DNA from: Oscarella lobularis
Taxonomy: Eukaryota > Porifera > Homoscleromorpha > Homosclerophorida > Oscarellidae
Reading direction: 5' to 3'
Length of the DNA: 64,000 bases
Assembly (NCBI RefSeq): GCF_947507565.1
Contig: NC_089189.1
Span: 1,922,001 to 1,986,000, forward strand
The stretch's first letter is position 1. Every line of letters begins with the position of its first letter. Made by a program: the position numbers and the translations under genes. Below the pieces are notes generated by a model. That model was given only the letters and a program-made list of their open reading frames with translations, was not told the DNA's origin and searched no databases. Positions 24,505 through 36,298 of the stretch are shown here, piece after piece.

Positions 24505-25110
24505 AAATTTGAGGCGTGAGGTCAATATGGAACCGCGAGGTCAAACAGGCAGCTGATACCCACTGTTTCATAGAGAAATATCGGAAATCAAAGAGATGAC
24601 CCAAAGAGACCAAAACCATGTGCTATAGTTCACAGATGCTAAAAAACTTGACCTCGCGGATTTCCAACGAAAAGCACTAGATCAACTCTACTTTATTAGT
24701 ACAACAACCACGCACGGTCGAACATTTCGTACGGGTTAAATTTCACACTATAAAAGCCCACTTCCGGTACACGTTAATTAGCCACGCCCTTTTGAAATAA
24801 AAAATATTCGGCGCGGTTGGCGAATTTGAGACCGTGGAGTCAAATAGGTACCAGAGGTCTATCGTTTTACGTAAAAAAATCGGAATACTGGGACATGAGG
24901 TTTTGGGCCAAAAACCGTGTGCTATATAGTTCAGGGATGCTAAAAAACCTGACCTCACCGATTCTCGAATAAACACGCTAAATCTGTTGTATTTTGTGAG
25001 TTTGACAACTCTACGAGATCAAACGCTCGGTTCGCGTCAAATTTTGGCCAAAATGACCCCACTTCCGTTACAAATTAGGACTAACCACGCCCCTTTTAAG
25101 AATCCTCGAA
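24505..25110. repeat. Diverged tandem duplication of a ~300-bp unit
   Basis: The two halves (about 24505-24800 and 24815-25110) share, in order: a GAGGTCAA-type start, ATCGGAA, CCGTGTGCTATA with GTTCA, GATGCTAAAAAACTTGACCTC, CCCACTTCCG and CCACGCCC followed by TTTT. Divergence is roughly one base in five by eye. No protein is encoded. Confidence 0.65.
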
Positions 25111-28100
25111 AACTTAGTCTAATACTACTAGCCTGCGAAAAAATAACTACCCCTTCCTCCTTACCTGAAACGATTTTGATAGTTCCCTGGCTTGGAACTT
25201 CGTCGACGCGACGGAAAGTAACTTTTCGCCATTCGCGAGGCATCGCTCGCCTACAGATTATTCATAAACATCGAAGTTATCGTCGTAAGAGCGATTCGTA
25301 CCGTGTGAGGCTTTCGATTCGTTCATTGATCGACGGATACGACGATTCGAGCTGTTCTTCTTGTCGAAAACTCGTCAGGACTTCGAAGACGGGTCTCAGA
25401 GGACCTTCAGATAGGAACTAAAGAACGTATCGCGCATGATGGCTTTGCTACGAGCGGATACGCGACGAAGATGAAAAGACGTATACGGGAAATCGGCGTC
25501 CCGGATAACCTGCTCGAGATTCTTTCCAAAAGAGCGAAAGACAAGAAAAATTGAACACATACACGCACAGGCACGAGACGAGAGTCCCTTCTGGACAAAA
25601 GTCGTCCTAAGCAACAAAGCCTAAATGAAAGGCCCGCCTAAAATTCGAAAACGAGCGTCACGTACCTCGCGATGTCTGGAGTAGATTGTGAGCCACTAGA
25701 AATTGTTAGAGCTGATTTCTAGTGTCGGAAAGACGGTCATTGGACGCGATGGTGACGTCGGAACGAGGCACTGCGCTTGCGCAATATGTAAAACACTTTG
25801 CCTAATATTTTAATCCTTTTTTTGAGAGTTCTGCATATTTATGTTATGTACTGTACCTGCATTGAAGACGATGTCGAAGGCGTCAGAGTTGTAAATCTAA
25901 AATAAGAAGCAATTGTTATAAAGAAAAAGAACAAGATCATAAATTATTTTACCACGCATTCTACATGAATGAAGATGTACCTTGATGAATCATGACGTAC
26001 AAGTACACCTGAATTCCCGCAAAGAACGTACAGTACTATCACATCCATCATTAGAGCACCGCATGCGTGGCGACAACTACAACTCGTCGATTGGGTTAGA
26101 ATCACCTCGTGAACATTGATTGCCAAGAGAAACATTGCACTACACTCTAGAGAACAGCGGACCGACAAAGGACTAAGAACTGTTATTCCAAGTCAAATGA
26201 GAACCGCTTGAAGTGCAAATACGTTACAAAGGGTCGCTACCCAACTAGACTCACTGAAAGTTGCCGTCAAAGTTCAAGGTTCCTTTTTGCAACATTTGCA
26301 AGGCTGGTAACTTCAGCGATATGAGGAGCTATATAGCATTATGCAAGTCAGAGTGCCTGAGAATCCATTGAAAAATGGAAGCACGTGACGGATACCAGCT
26401 AATGCCTGAGGGAAGGAATCTATCTCTACTACCTACTAATCTCTACGCTGCCCTACAGTACCTCCTTAAAAGCCGCCGAATAAACCTTAGTGCAAGGCAA
26501 GGACCATATGCACACTACTGTAGTCATGCAGCCGCGGGACGGCAGACAACTGGGCAGATCCACACTCTCCGCTACGTGCATACGTAGGAGCTTCACTCAT
26601 GAAAGCTATGATTCCACTATCCCTCGCTCGGAGCATGAACACCGCCTTCGACTGAACGATTGAAAATCAAACTGCAGTTTGCAGATTGGTTAGGAAATCA
26701 GACTACTCTCCCAGCGCGAGCTGTTTGCCTGCAATCATTCTCTATGAATTAGTGCTGCAGAGAGAAATTCCTCCCTTTCCTATCTGCTTGCTACACGACT
26801 GGGGCTCCTTCGTACGTGCAATGCGGACAAACCTCGTAGGTGTCAGATTCTTTTGCCGGCACAATTAGAACGCGTCATCGTCGAGCACGACTGCTTGAAC
26901 GAAAATCCAGTAGGTGGAAGAGATATAGAGAATGATGTCTTAGCCTGAGACTAGCTCCGAGTCGCCCGTACAGAAAAGAGACGCGCGGAGCGGCTCTAGG
27001 TGCTAAGAACGTACATCTAAATCAGACGACTCAGAGACTGTTCTGCTGTGCGCAGCCAAAGGGGAAAGGACGTCGCGCGCGCCTCAATTGACTAAGGACT
27101 GGCCAATACCTACAGCAGCTGTGCTCAACGAAACCAAACGCGTTCTTAATTCTAAAAGGAAGCATAGCGAGTTTTTCCAACCGCTCAATATCGAAGGATG
27201 ACTCCAAAAACTGCGGATTCCACGGCGAGTTTTTATTGCGAGTCTCCGGGATATCGCCGTCAAACACCCGGAAAAACGACTTCTCATCTCGCTTGATCCA
27301 CAGCAACAACCTACGCGATCCTACCTGTAGCTACTATCTAGCTACTATCTATAGAATCCGCCGACAAAAGCAAGGATTTTGCTCGCTAGTACAACTAGCC
27401 CATGCAAGACTCGCTAGCGACGCAAACGGATAACCAAGCTGGGCAACCCGCCCCCGGTCAGAATGTCAGAAATTGCGCGATGATCAAGTCTTTTCGTCTG
27501 CATTCAACCAAAAGGCTCTTCGTCTTTGAAAAAGCATTCATACTTTGCAATAAAATGGAAAAACGTATCTGAAGACGAGTTTTGGGCAAAAACAACTTCG
27601 CTCCTTCTCAGATAAGCATTCGTTCATTTTGGTACAGTACTGTACGATAGACTCAAATTAGGCACACACACAAACAGCGTAACGGAAAAAGTTATCTTAT
27701 CCGCACCTTAGAGAAATGTGTTATTAGGTTACTTATTAATTAAGCCTCCTACTACATTATTGCCTTCATCAGCTTCCAATGACTCTCTCATCATCGGCTC
27801 AGAACGACTTGCGACGCTCTAACGCAAGCCATGCAACGGAACCAGCAGAGACTCTGCTTAGAGAGGCGAAAAAATAAGTTCAGCTAGAAATTAAGCTAAT
27901 CTGCAGTGCAACGCTAACGGTGTGTACCGTACGTGCAGGTGGGTATATAAAACGAATTTAAGCGATAGCGATACGTGCATTAAAGTGTTTATTGTCGAAG
28001 CGGTTAGCGGTAACGTAGCATATGCGAGGTGCATGTGTATAGCCAGGTCATTTTTAAGAAGCTGGAACAGGATTTTCAGAAGCTCCCACATCTCCACGCA

Positions 28101-28347
28101 ATACAACGCAATCATTATTTGGAACGAACTTTTTATTGCGTTCTGAAAACAGAAATCGGAGTTCCCGACTCTTCTTCATGCCCCGGAACGGGTGGAGCTG
28201 CTTCTAACGCCATTTGTTTTCTCTCGCCTTCGAAAAATTAACAAGCAGGCAGTTTCATTGTATTTTTGGAATAGTACGTCCTGATCAAATTTGACATGCA
28301 CAAGGTGACAAACGTTTGAACAAACAGATACGACAAATTGAAAAAAG
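25111..28347. other. Gene-poor 3.2 kb, no recognised gene
   Basis: Several short open frames exist, for example minus 27309-27031 and plus 24987-25421, but none resembles a known family or has a convincing splice partner. The minus frame at 27309-27090 has a coding-like composition (FRVFDGDIPETR, PWNPQFLESSFDIERL) and is the best candidate for an unknown exon. No RNA gene was seen. Confidence 0.4.
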
Positions 28348-31300
28348 TTATTTCATCCATAACTTGACAAAACTAGGTTTGCAGTTATTGGGCCACTTGT
28401 TCAGCCGCGGATTATTTGCGACGATATTGCCTGTCATTTCGCTAACCGTGCGTGTCTTCGCCAAAGTTAGAACAACCGTTCGACGAGAGCCATCAACAAA
28501 AAGCCAAGGGAGCGAATCACCAAAGAGTCCTTTTCCTTGCACCGTCTCAACATTCTTACATTGGCTTGGTCTACTATAAGGGAGAAAACCGCAAGCGGTA
28601 GGAACCTTCCATATACCACCAGAATTTCTGCAAGACTCAGTGCCCCCCACAGTTATTCTTAGAGTATAGTAAGGCTTTGAACGAATAATTCGTCCATGAC
28701 GAATTTTTCCGAGTATGGAGTAGTCTTCAGATAAAGGAGAATTTTCGTTTCGTCCGTCAACGTCTTTTTCGCTCCAATCAAAAGTTGCTCTGGCAAGGAC
28801 GAGTGTCCAGTCACCTTTGTCTGTTGTCATGTCGCAAAGTAGGGGCAGAGTCTTTTTTGGACCCGCATAAAAATAATACACTCCATCGGGAGAATTTTTT
28901 CGCCAGGAAAAATAACATGAAGTTGTTTTTTCTAGCCCAAAGTGGAATTATACTAAATAATCCAATTGTTCAAAACTCACTGCTGCATGCAAGAATGTTC
29001 TCAGTATCTCCTTGGCAAGGTTTTCCTCCACATCGAGGAGCTGGGCTGTTGCATTTGCGAACTCGCGTGCTATTCCTGTAGAGAGAAGAACGACAAGAAA
29101 TCGGTTCAGTCCAGACTGACCACTTTCCATCAGCTAGCAATAAAACGCTAAATGGTGCAATGAATCTGACGCTTAAATTTCTTACTCCTACAACATCGTT
29201 GGTAACACGCCCGTTTTTCAACTTTTGGACCGGGACAATCTTTCCCCCCACAAGAGCGCCAATAGCACGATCGCTGGCGCGTTTCATAGCCTTGGTCGCA
29301 CGTTTTTGAACATAAAGACCACGAGGTCCAGTCACTCCATTTTCCGTCAACTAAAATAATTTGGAGGAAGACTTCTGCCTACTGTATGTAAGAACTATCG
29401 AACCTGGACAGCAATGGTAGGTAGGACACGGTTTCATGTCCAAACGCAAACCGTCACAAATTCTGCCTCCGTGAGCAGGCAAAGGATTTGTACACTGCCG
29501 CGTCCGATGAACCATGTTACCGTGGGAACCACAGGTTTTGGAGCAACTAGACCAAGGTGACCACAAAGACCATCCACCGTCAACTGAAACAGATTGAAGG
29601 CAGCTTATATAAAGGGGCATAAAAGCAGAAATAGTGCTTTTTCTACCAGGACATGGTTGACTGTTGCAGGTTTGATTGTCTACTTTGCTCTCGTTACAGT
29701 CCTTGCCTCCGTACTGTGGACGAGGGTTTGAGCAGTATCGATGCCTTATCTGAAACCCTTCACCGCACGGCTTGCTGCACATTCCCCACATTGACCACGA
29801 TGTCCATCCACCATCAACTACGTGAACAAGCAGGGAGTTAACACAACAAAATACAGTACATACATACATGTATGTATGTATGAACCAACCAGGACACGGA
29901 AATTTGTTGCAGCGCTGCTTTAGCAAACGGTAGCCGCTACACTCCTCCCCTCCATAAGCAGATTTTGGATTTGAACAAGTCCTTTCTTTCTGTCGAACGC
30001 CGCCGCCGCAGCTTTCGGAACACGTAGACCACACAGTCCACTCCGTCCATCCACCATGTACTAATATTAAAATCCGATAGCATGAGCTAAAGCAGGTACA
30101 GAAACAAACCTGGGCAGTAGTGATAATTGCAGCTATTCCTCTCTTCATCGGCACCCTCGCACGGTTCTCCGCCGTTCCTAGGAGCTGGATTGTTGCAGTA
30201 TCGACGTCGGTCCTTGGTACCAGGCTGGCCGTTAGTGCTCTCAGTGCAAGATTTGCTGCATCTCGTCCAAAGTGACCAAGAACTCCACTTACCATCGACT
30301 AAAGACAATGTCGTTAATCTAGTGATGCTTCTCTTTGTGTACTTGGGCAAGGCTGTGCATTGCACTCTTCTTCATCCTTTCCACTTTGAAGAGAGCAGTT
30401 CCTTCCTCCAAATGCAGGAGTAGGGTTGTCACATGTCCTTGCACGACTGCGACGTCCGGAGCCGCACGTTTCCGAACACTGTCCCCACCCAGCCCATTCG
30501 CTCCATCCGCCATTAACTATTTGGAAATTTATTATTAGACGAGGTAGATTCTTACGCACTAATGTTACTAACTTGGACAATAAAATAAATTGCATCGACG
30601 TGTTACGCTGTAAGATCCAGAGCAATTCTTTCCTCCCCAATTTGGAGCCGGGTTGTCGCATAGCCGATAACGACTCTGTTTGCCCCCTCCACAAGATAAA
30701 CTGCACGCCGACCACGCCGTCCAGCTGCTCCAATTTCCATCCACTATACAAAAATTATTAAGGAGAAGCGAAGGAAACGCGAAATTTCATTATCACTAAC
30801 CGGCACAGGGAATCGCGTTGCACTCCTCCTCGTTTATGGAAGGACCAGGACAAGGCAGCCCGTTCCACTTAGGAGCTGGTTTATTACAAATTCGGGTTCG
30901 ATTTCTTCTTCCAGTTCCACAAGACCTGCTGCACGTTGACCAGACGCTCCAATCGCTCCAGTTGCCATTAACTTCGGAAAAGGAAATAGGTTAATTGCTA
31001 AGATATTCACAAATTCAGGTCTTTTAACGGCTCGCGCCCGTCCTTTTAGTCTCTACTCTACTTTTTTAGTGCTTCTTAGCTCACAGTGAAAATCGTGACG
31101 TCACGTGGGACAGCCGACGTCATTGACGTCACCCACGAAACGTTCGGCCCGGCTAGCGACTCCTCTACGCCCGTTCCTTCAATAACGGAAAAAATCTAAC
31201 GAAAAGAGCTCGCACGAGCCGTTTGGATGCGATGGAATCGTCGTCCATCAACTCGAGTAAGAACTGAACCCTTCGCGGTGGCCGGAATTAAGCCTTTATG

Positions 31301-32151
31301 AATAGCGATGCTTTGTCTAGCGTCTAAAGAACGTGTAGCAGCCTCTCGTTGGGCCGTGAAGCTGATCGTTTGAGCGGAAGGCCGAATATAACGTAAGGGC
31401 GTTTCCCTCGATCAAAAATGGGATCGATAGAGGTACGTAAAAGCTTCACCTGGACATCGAAATACATTGCACTCGGCTTTTTCGATCCAGTGGTGGCTGC
31501 AATTGGCTCCTCCGTATTCCGGTTGGGGACTGTCGCACAGGCGCGCTCTTGTGCGCGTTCCACCGTCGCAACTGCGCGTGCACTGGCTCCAGTGCGACCA
31601 CTCGCTGAATCCTCCATCGACTAAAAGAGGTATGTTAGCACATCTGCCTTTACTAAGAAACGAGTACTGTACCTGGACAAGGTAGTTCGTTGCACTTTGC
31701 GTATTCCGTGCCACGCCCCGGGCATGGCAGTCCCACCCCCTTTGGAGGCGGGTTATCGCAGACACGCGACCGATTTCTTCTGCCTTCGCCGCACGTTTTA
31801 GTGCAGTTAGACCACGACACCCATTCACTCCATTGACCATTTACTGCAACGAGAGTAACGCGCGTCGACGGAACAATGATTCTTCGTTGAAAAACCGAAC
31901 CTGGACATTCCTTTACGATGCAACTTTGTAATTCAAACGAAGAACCGTTGCATAAAGCTGACGTGCACTGTCGTAGTCGCACTTGCGATCCTGTGTCGCA
32001 TGTTACCGAGCACGGAAACCACGGTGTCCATGGGGACCACGCCGACTGACAGTGCAGAAACACCTGCAACAGAAGTAAAAAGAATTAAGTGATAGCAGCG
32101 ATTTATAATACATCGGTTCGATACGTTAAGGAGAAGTAAGACTCTAAGCAT
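28348..32151 (-). CDS. Secreted multi-TSR protein with C-terminal fibrinogen-like domain
   Basis: Fourteen exons on the minus strand: 32151-32125, 32063-31901, 31843-31673, 31620-31450, 30971-30801, 30743-30573, 30516-30343, 30298-30110, 30060-29890, 29817-29647, 29583-29404, 29350-29186, 29133-28981, 28931-28348; about 886 residues. A nine-codon first exon (MLRVLLLLN) plus VFLHCQS makes the signal peptide. Exons 2-13 each encode one TSR, with phase-1 introns on both sides from exon 3 on; motifs are WSxWxxW, CSxTCGxG and a closing CPG. The twelfth TSR is degenerate. The last exon has NSPDGVYYF, LLCDMTTDKGDWTLV and a cysteine-containing tail, typical of fibrinogen-like C-terminal domains. It is likely an extracellular-matrix or pattern-binding protein. 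The 478-bp intron between exons 4 and 5 is the longest and contains several GACGTCA motifs. Confidence 0.85.
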
Positions 32152-32566
32152 AGCAGTTGCTCGACCGGTCGACCGGTTGTTGTTTGTTGGTTTAATTAAT
32201 TCACTTGAAGAGCTGTCTCCTGTTCCGAGCTGTCACGTTTTCCGAGCTGTCACGTTTTCCGATTGTCACTGACTTGATTACGACACGCCTTCGGAATAAA
32301 CCGCGCGACGACTCCACGTATGACCGAAAGAGCGATCGGCTCTCGCGTTGAATTGCATCGATAAGTGAGTCCAAGAAGCAGACAGGGCCTTTGCTTCGAT
32401 AATCCACTTCTCGGCTCGAGAACTAGTGTTGGGTGTGTCGCTTTCTTTGTTATTCAAATTAATTGCGTTCATTAACCATATTACCTGATCATTAACTTGA
32501 CAGTTGTTTTGGGGACTGAAGCTTCTGTCGCCTATCATAACAATCGCTTCAACTCTCCGATCTCTG
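32152..32566. promoter_or_regulatory. Divergent promoter between two TSR genes
   Basis: 415 bp separate the two start codons. The interval contains a direct repeat, CCGAGCTGTCACGTTTT twice at about 32227-32260, and an overlapping GTCGACCGGTCGACCGGTTG palindrome at about 32161-32180. These are candidates for shared regulatory sites. The placement is fact, the role is inference. Confidence 0.45.
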
Positions 32567-35500
32567 ATGGTCTTCCTTTTGCTACTGCATCTGTTCATTG
32601 TTTGCTCAAATGGAGCACAAAGAGTCGGTCCTGACGTTTGTTGGAAGACGGCCTGCAACACTAATATGCTTCCTCTCGTTACGGAAATGCTGACTTTAGA
32701 AGTCTGTTGCAAACAAAGAGGTGGTACAGCGTGGGGATTAACAACGGGTGAATGCCTCGACTGCCCAGGTTCAGTTCAGTTTGTAACCAAAAGAAGTCAG
32801 GTGTCGATTATTTTTTTGTGAATTGCAGTTAGCACAACGGTTCCGCCAACGACCGAGAGCGTCGCCACAGAAGAGCCAATCGTAGTCGCTGGGAATCTTG
32901 GTGCATGGACGGAGTGGGGGGACTGTTCTGCAACATGCGGAGCAAATGCGTATCAAGGCAGGCGCCGATCTTGCGAACCGCTCGGCGCCCGCTGCGTTGG
33001 AGATTTACTCGAAGGAAGAGCATGTCTTCCTAAGCCATTTCCTTGTCCTGGTATAGAGGAAAGTATCTTTAGCAGTTGCCTTTTATAACTCGCTTTCTTG
33101 CCTGCAGTTCCTGGTTCTTGGGGTGAGTGGGCTGTATGGTCAAAGTGCGATGGCACCTGTCGTCAGCAAAGGTCGAGACAGTGCGACAGCCCTCCTCCAA
33201 AATACGGTGGGCTCGAATGCTCTGGCTCTGCAACTGACGAACGGTCGTGCGACAGAAATCCTCCTTGCAAAGGTGTTAAAAGACGAAAAATTCGACGTAG
33301 CAACGATTTTAGCTCTTTTGTAGTTGACGGTGAATGGAGCGAATGGAGCGTCTTATTTCCCTGCACCAAAACCTGCGGAACTGGAATTGAAATACGCTCT
33401 CGTGCATGCAACAACCCTGAGCCAAAACACGGCGGCGAATCATGTTCTGGACCTTCTAACAATGTCGGAGTCTGCAATTCTCATCCTTGCCCTGGCAATT
33501 TCTCTTAACGTCAAATTATCAAGGCTTTTTTGTTAAATAATTTTTTTAGTTCATGGCGAATGGGGCGATTGGACCACCTGGACGGGTTGTGAAGTGTCCT
33601 GTGGAACAGGAAGGCGATTCAGGAAACGAAAGTGCGATAGTCCATCTCCTGAAGGTGGCGGTCGCGATTGCCGAGGCTTTGCTGAAGCCGTCGAACCGTG
33701 TGCACCAAACCCGTGTCCACGTTAGTAGACTACCGGTTGTGCACTCTCAAATTTCAAAGTTTCGCTTTGCAGTTGACGGAGGGTGGAGCTCGTGGACGAG
33801 ATCGACTTCGTGCAGTAGATCGTGCGGTGGAGGAACGCAGCAGATGTTTCGTCAATGCAATGATCCGAGTCCCAATTACGGCGGTCGCTTTTGCGCAGGT
33901 TTTCCTCGCGAAGTGCTACCATGCAACGATAACTGCTGTCCTGGTAACTTTTCAGTGCGGAATAGAAGAAATTCATAGACTTGAGCACTTTTAGTGAACG
34001 GAAAGTGGAGTAACTGGGGATCGTGGAGCGTCTGCTCAGCAACTTGCGGTTCGGGCGTTCGTAAGAGAAACAGGACTTGCGACGATCCTCCAAAAAAATG
34101 CGATGGCCTCGATTGCCCTGGCTCACACTTTAGTCGTGATCCGTGCAACGTACTGCCGTGTCCCGGTATATGGTCTTCCACCGGCATTTATATAATTAAT
34201 TAATTAAGTTGTTTAGTGGACGGCGTATGGAGCGAATGGTCTAATTGGACGCCTTGTTCGAAGTCTTGCGAAGGTGGCGTTCGGTTTCGAAACAGAAAAT
34301 GTGATAGTCCTCGTCCTGATCACGGAGGACGCAGCTGTCCTGGCCAGCACTCCAGTTATAGTCAGTGTAACACCCACAAGTGCCCAGGTTCAATTAGCTA
34401 ATAATAATGTCTTAAACTCCTTACGTGTGCTACTCATAAATCTATTATAGTTGACGGTGGTTGGGGCCCTTGGACGCTCTGGTCTCATTGCACGTCGAAG
34501 TGTGACATTGGCTCTCAGACTCGAACAAGAGCCTGCAATAGTCCACGACCAGCGTTTAATGGATCGGAATGTGATGGAGGAGAACCTACTGATTGGAAAC
34601 CATGTCACAACAACTGTCCTGGTACGTCAAATATGCAATCCTATTGACATGCTCAATTGAGGCTGCATTATTGATTAGTTCACGGCGGCTGGAGTGATTG
34701 GTCAACTTGGACTCAGTGCACTCAAAGCTGTGAAGGAGGCACAAAAAACCGTTACCGAGTGTGCAATAGTCCCCCTCCGCGTCACGACGGCCGTCCTTGT
34801 CCTGGCCATTCCTATCAGGCTTCTGAGTGCAACAAACAGCCCTGTCCTGGTATGAATTTTTTTCTAGCACTTTCAGTTATTGCAGTCTTGTTCTTAGTTG
34901 ACGGTGGTTGGGGTCAGTGGAGTATTTGGGGGTTTTGCTCCGTCTCATGTGGAGGCGGAATTTATAATCGTACGCGTAAATGCGATGATCCAGCTCCAAG
35001 GTTTGGTGGAATCGACTGTGAAGGTGCCTCAACCGATAAGGACGAGTGCAATAATCATCCATGTCCTAGTGAGTATCTACATAATATTGACTTTTACTTT
35101 TGTGGCTAAGCGGACGTGTCTAGTTGATGGAGCTTGGGGTTCGTGGAGTTTTTGGTCTCCCTGTTCAGCCTCTTGCGGGCCTCATAACCATGGAAAGCGC
35201 TTTCGGACGAGGCAATGCAATGATCCTTCGCCAGACTTTGGCGGAAAGTTTTGTCTCGATCGAAGCACAGCAAAAGAAGAAGAAGCTTGCAATCGCAAAC
35301 GGTGTCCAAGTGAGATCGTTAATTTTTCTGTCAAATGTAATTATTTGCGTTTTCCCCTTTTCAGTTCATGGAGGATGGTCACCTTGGGAATCCTGGACTT
35401 ACTGCACTAAGACATGCAGGAGGGAAGGTGAAACACCTGGAACTCAGCACAGAAATCGGTCATGTAACAACCCAGTCCCTCAGTTCGAGGGAGCTGATTG

Positions 35501-36073
35501 TGGTGGAAACAATCGCGCTGAAAGGCATTGTTTTGACTCGCCGTGTCCCGGTTAGCGTTGCGCTTGGGCAATTTTGAATAGTTCTGTAACTGTCTTTTAG
35601 TGGACGGAGAGTGGGGGCAGTGGGGATCCTTTGGAAAGTGCACGAAGACGTGCGGAATTGGTCTGAAAGAAAGGCAAAGACATTGCATTCCTCCGCAGAA
35701 TGGAGGTCAATATTGCAGTGGATTTTCAAGCAACAAGCAGCAATGCTGTGAAAGTGAGATTTACACCACTTACGAATATTTCTTCTTTGATTGTTTTGTT
35801 TCGTACGGTAGCTCCCTGCACTCAACTGCAGGTAAAATCAAGACAAATCGAGGTAAGGACCGTCCGTCATCGTACTGTAAGCGGATGGAGGTGGTGCGGT
35901 TTTGCTGGGTGGAGTAGATGTCATACAAGCACGTGAGTTGCTTCGTTTCCATTACCTTCCTTCCTTCCTTCCTAACGTGGCCTTGATCTTTCGTTAGAAT
36001 CCATTATTTTTTGGTTACCAAAAAGGCGACTCAGTACTACCATGTTAGAGCTACGAGTGAACCTTGTTCTTGA
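32567..36073 (+). CDS. Properdin-like secreted protein: TB-like domain plus 13 TSRs
   Basis: Sixteen exons: 32567-32768, 32829-33050, 33108-33272, 33324-33494, 33550-33720, 33773-33943, 33995-34165, 34217-34387, 34451-34621, 34679-34849, 34898-35068, 35124-35309, 35365-35550, 35601-35753, 35812-35932, 35998-36073; about 892 residues. After the signal peptide (MVFLLLLHLFIVCSNGA), exon 1 has six cysteines in the order C..C..CC..C-x2-C with GGTAWG, matching the TB-like N-terminal domain of vertebrate properdin. A threonine-rich linker and 13 TSRs follow, eight of them exactly 171 nt. The end is a conserved CGFAGWSRC module shared with the hemicentin-like gene downstream. Exon 4 uses a GC donor (GGCAATTT). 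It may be a matrix or complement-like factor; true orthology to properdin is not shown by sequence reading alone. Confidence 0.82.
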
Positions 36074-36298
36074 TTAGTGACGCCATTTCTCGCTTTCACG
36101 TTTCATTTTTCATCTGTATTTTGTCGGTTTTTCGTCTGCATGTCCTTTGTGTGATCTTCTCTTTCGTGTTCCAAAGTGATTATCCTAATTCTATCACAAT
36201 TTTACGAGCTTCCCCCACACCTCGACTAATCTTATTAGTGGAATGTCAAATACTCTCTATCAGCTGTCGAATTTCAGACGTCTTTGTGTTCTCTTGAG

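Noticed and set aside
24987-25421. Plus-strand open frame of 144 codons
   Set aside because: It overlaps the diverged tandem duplication, has repeat-like composition, no recognisable domain and no splice partner.
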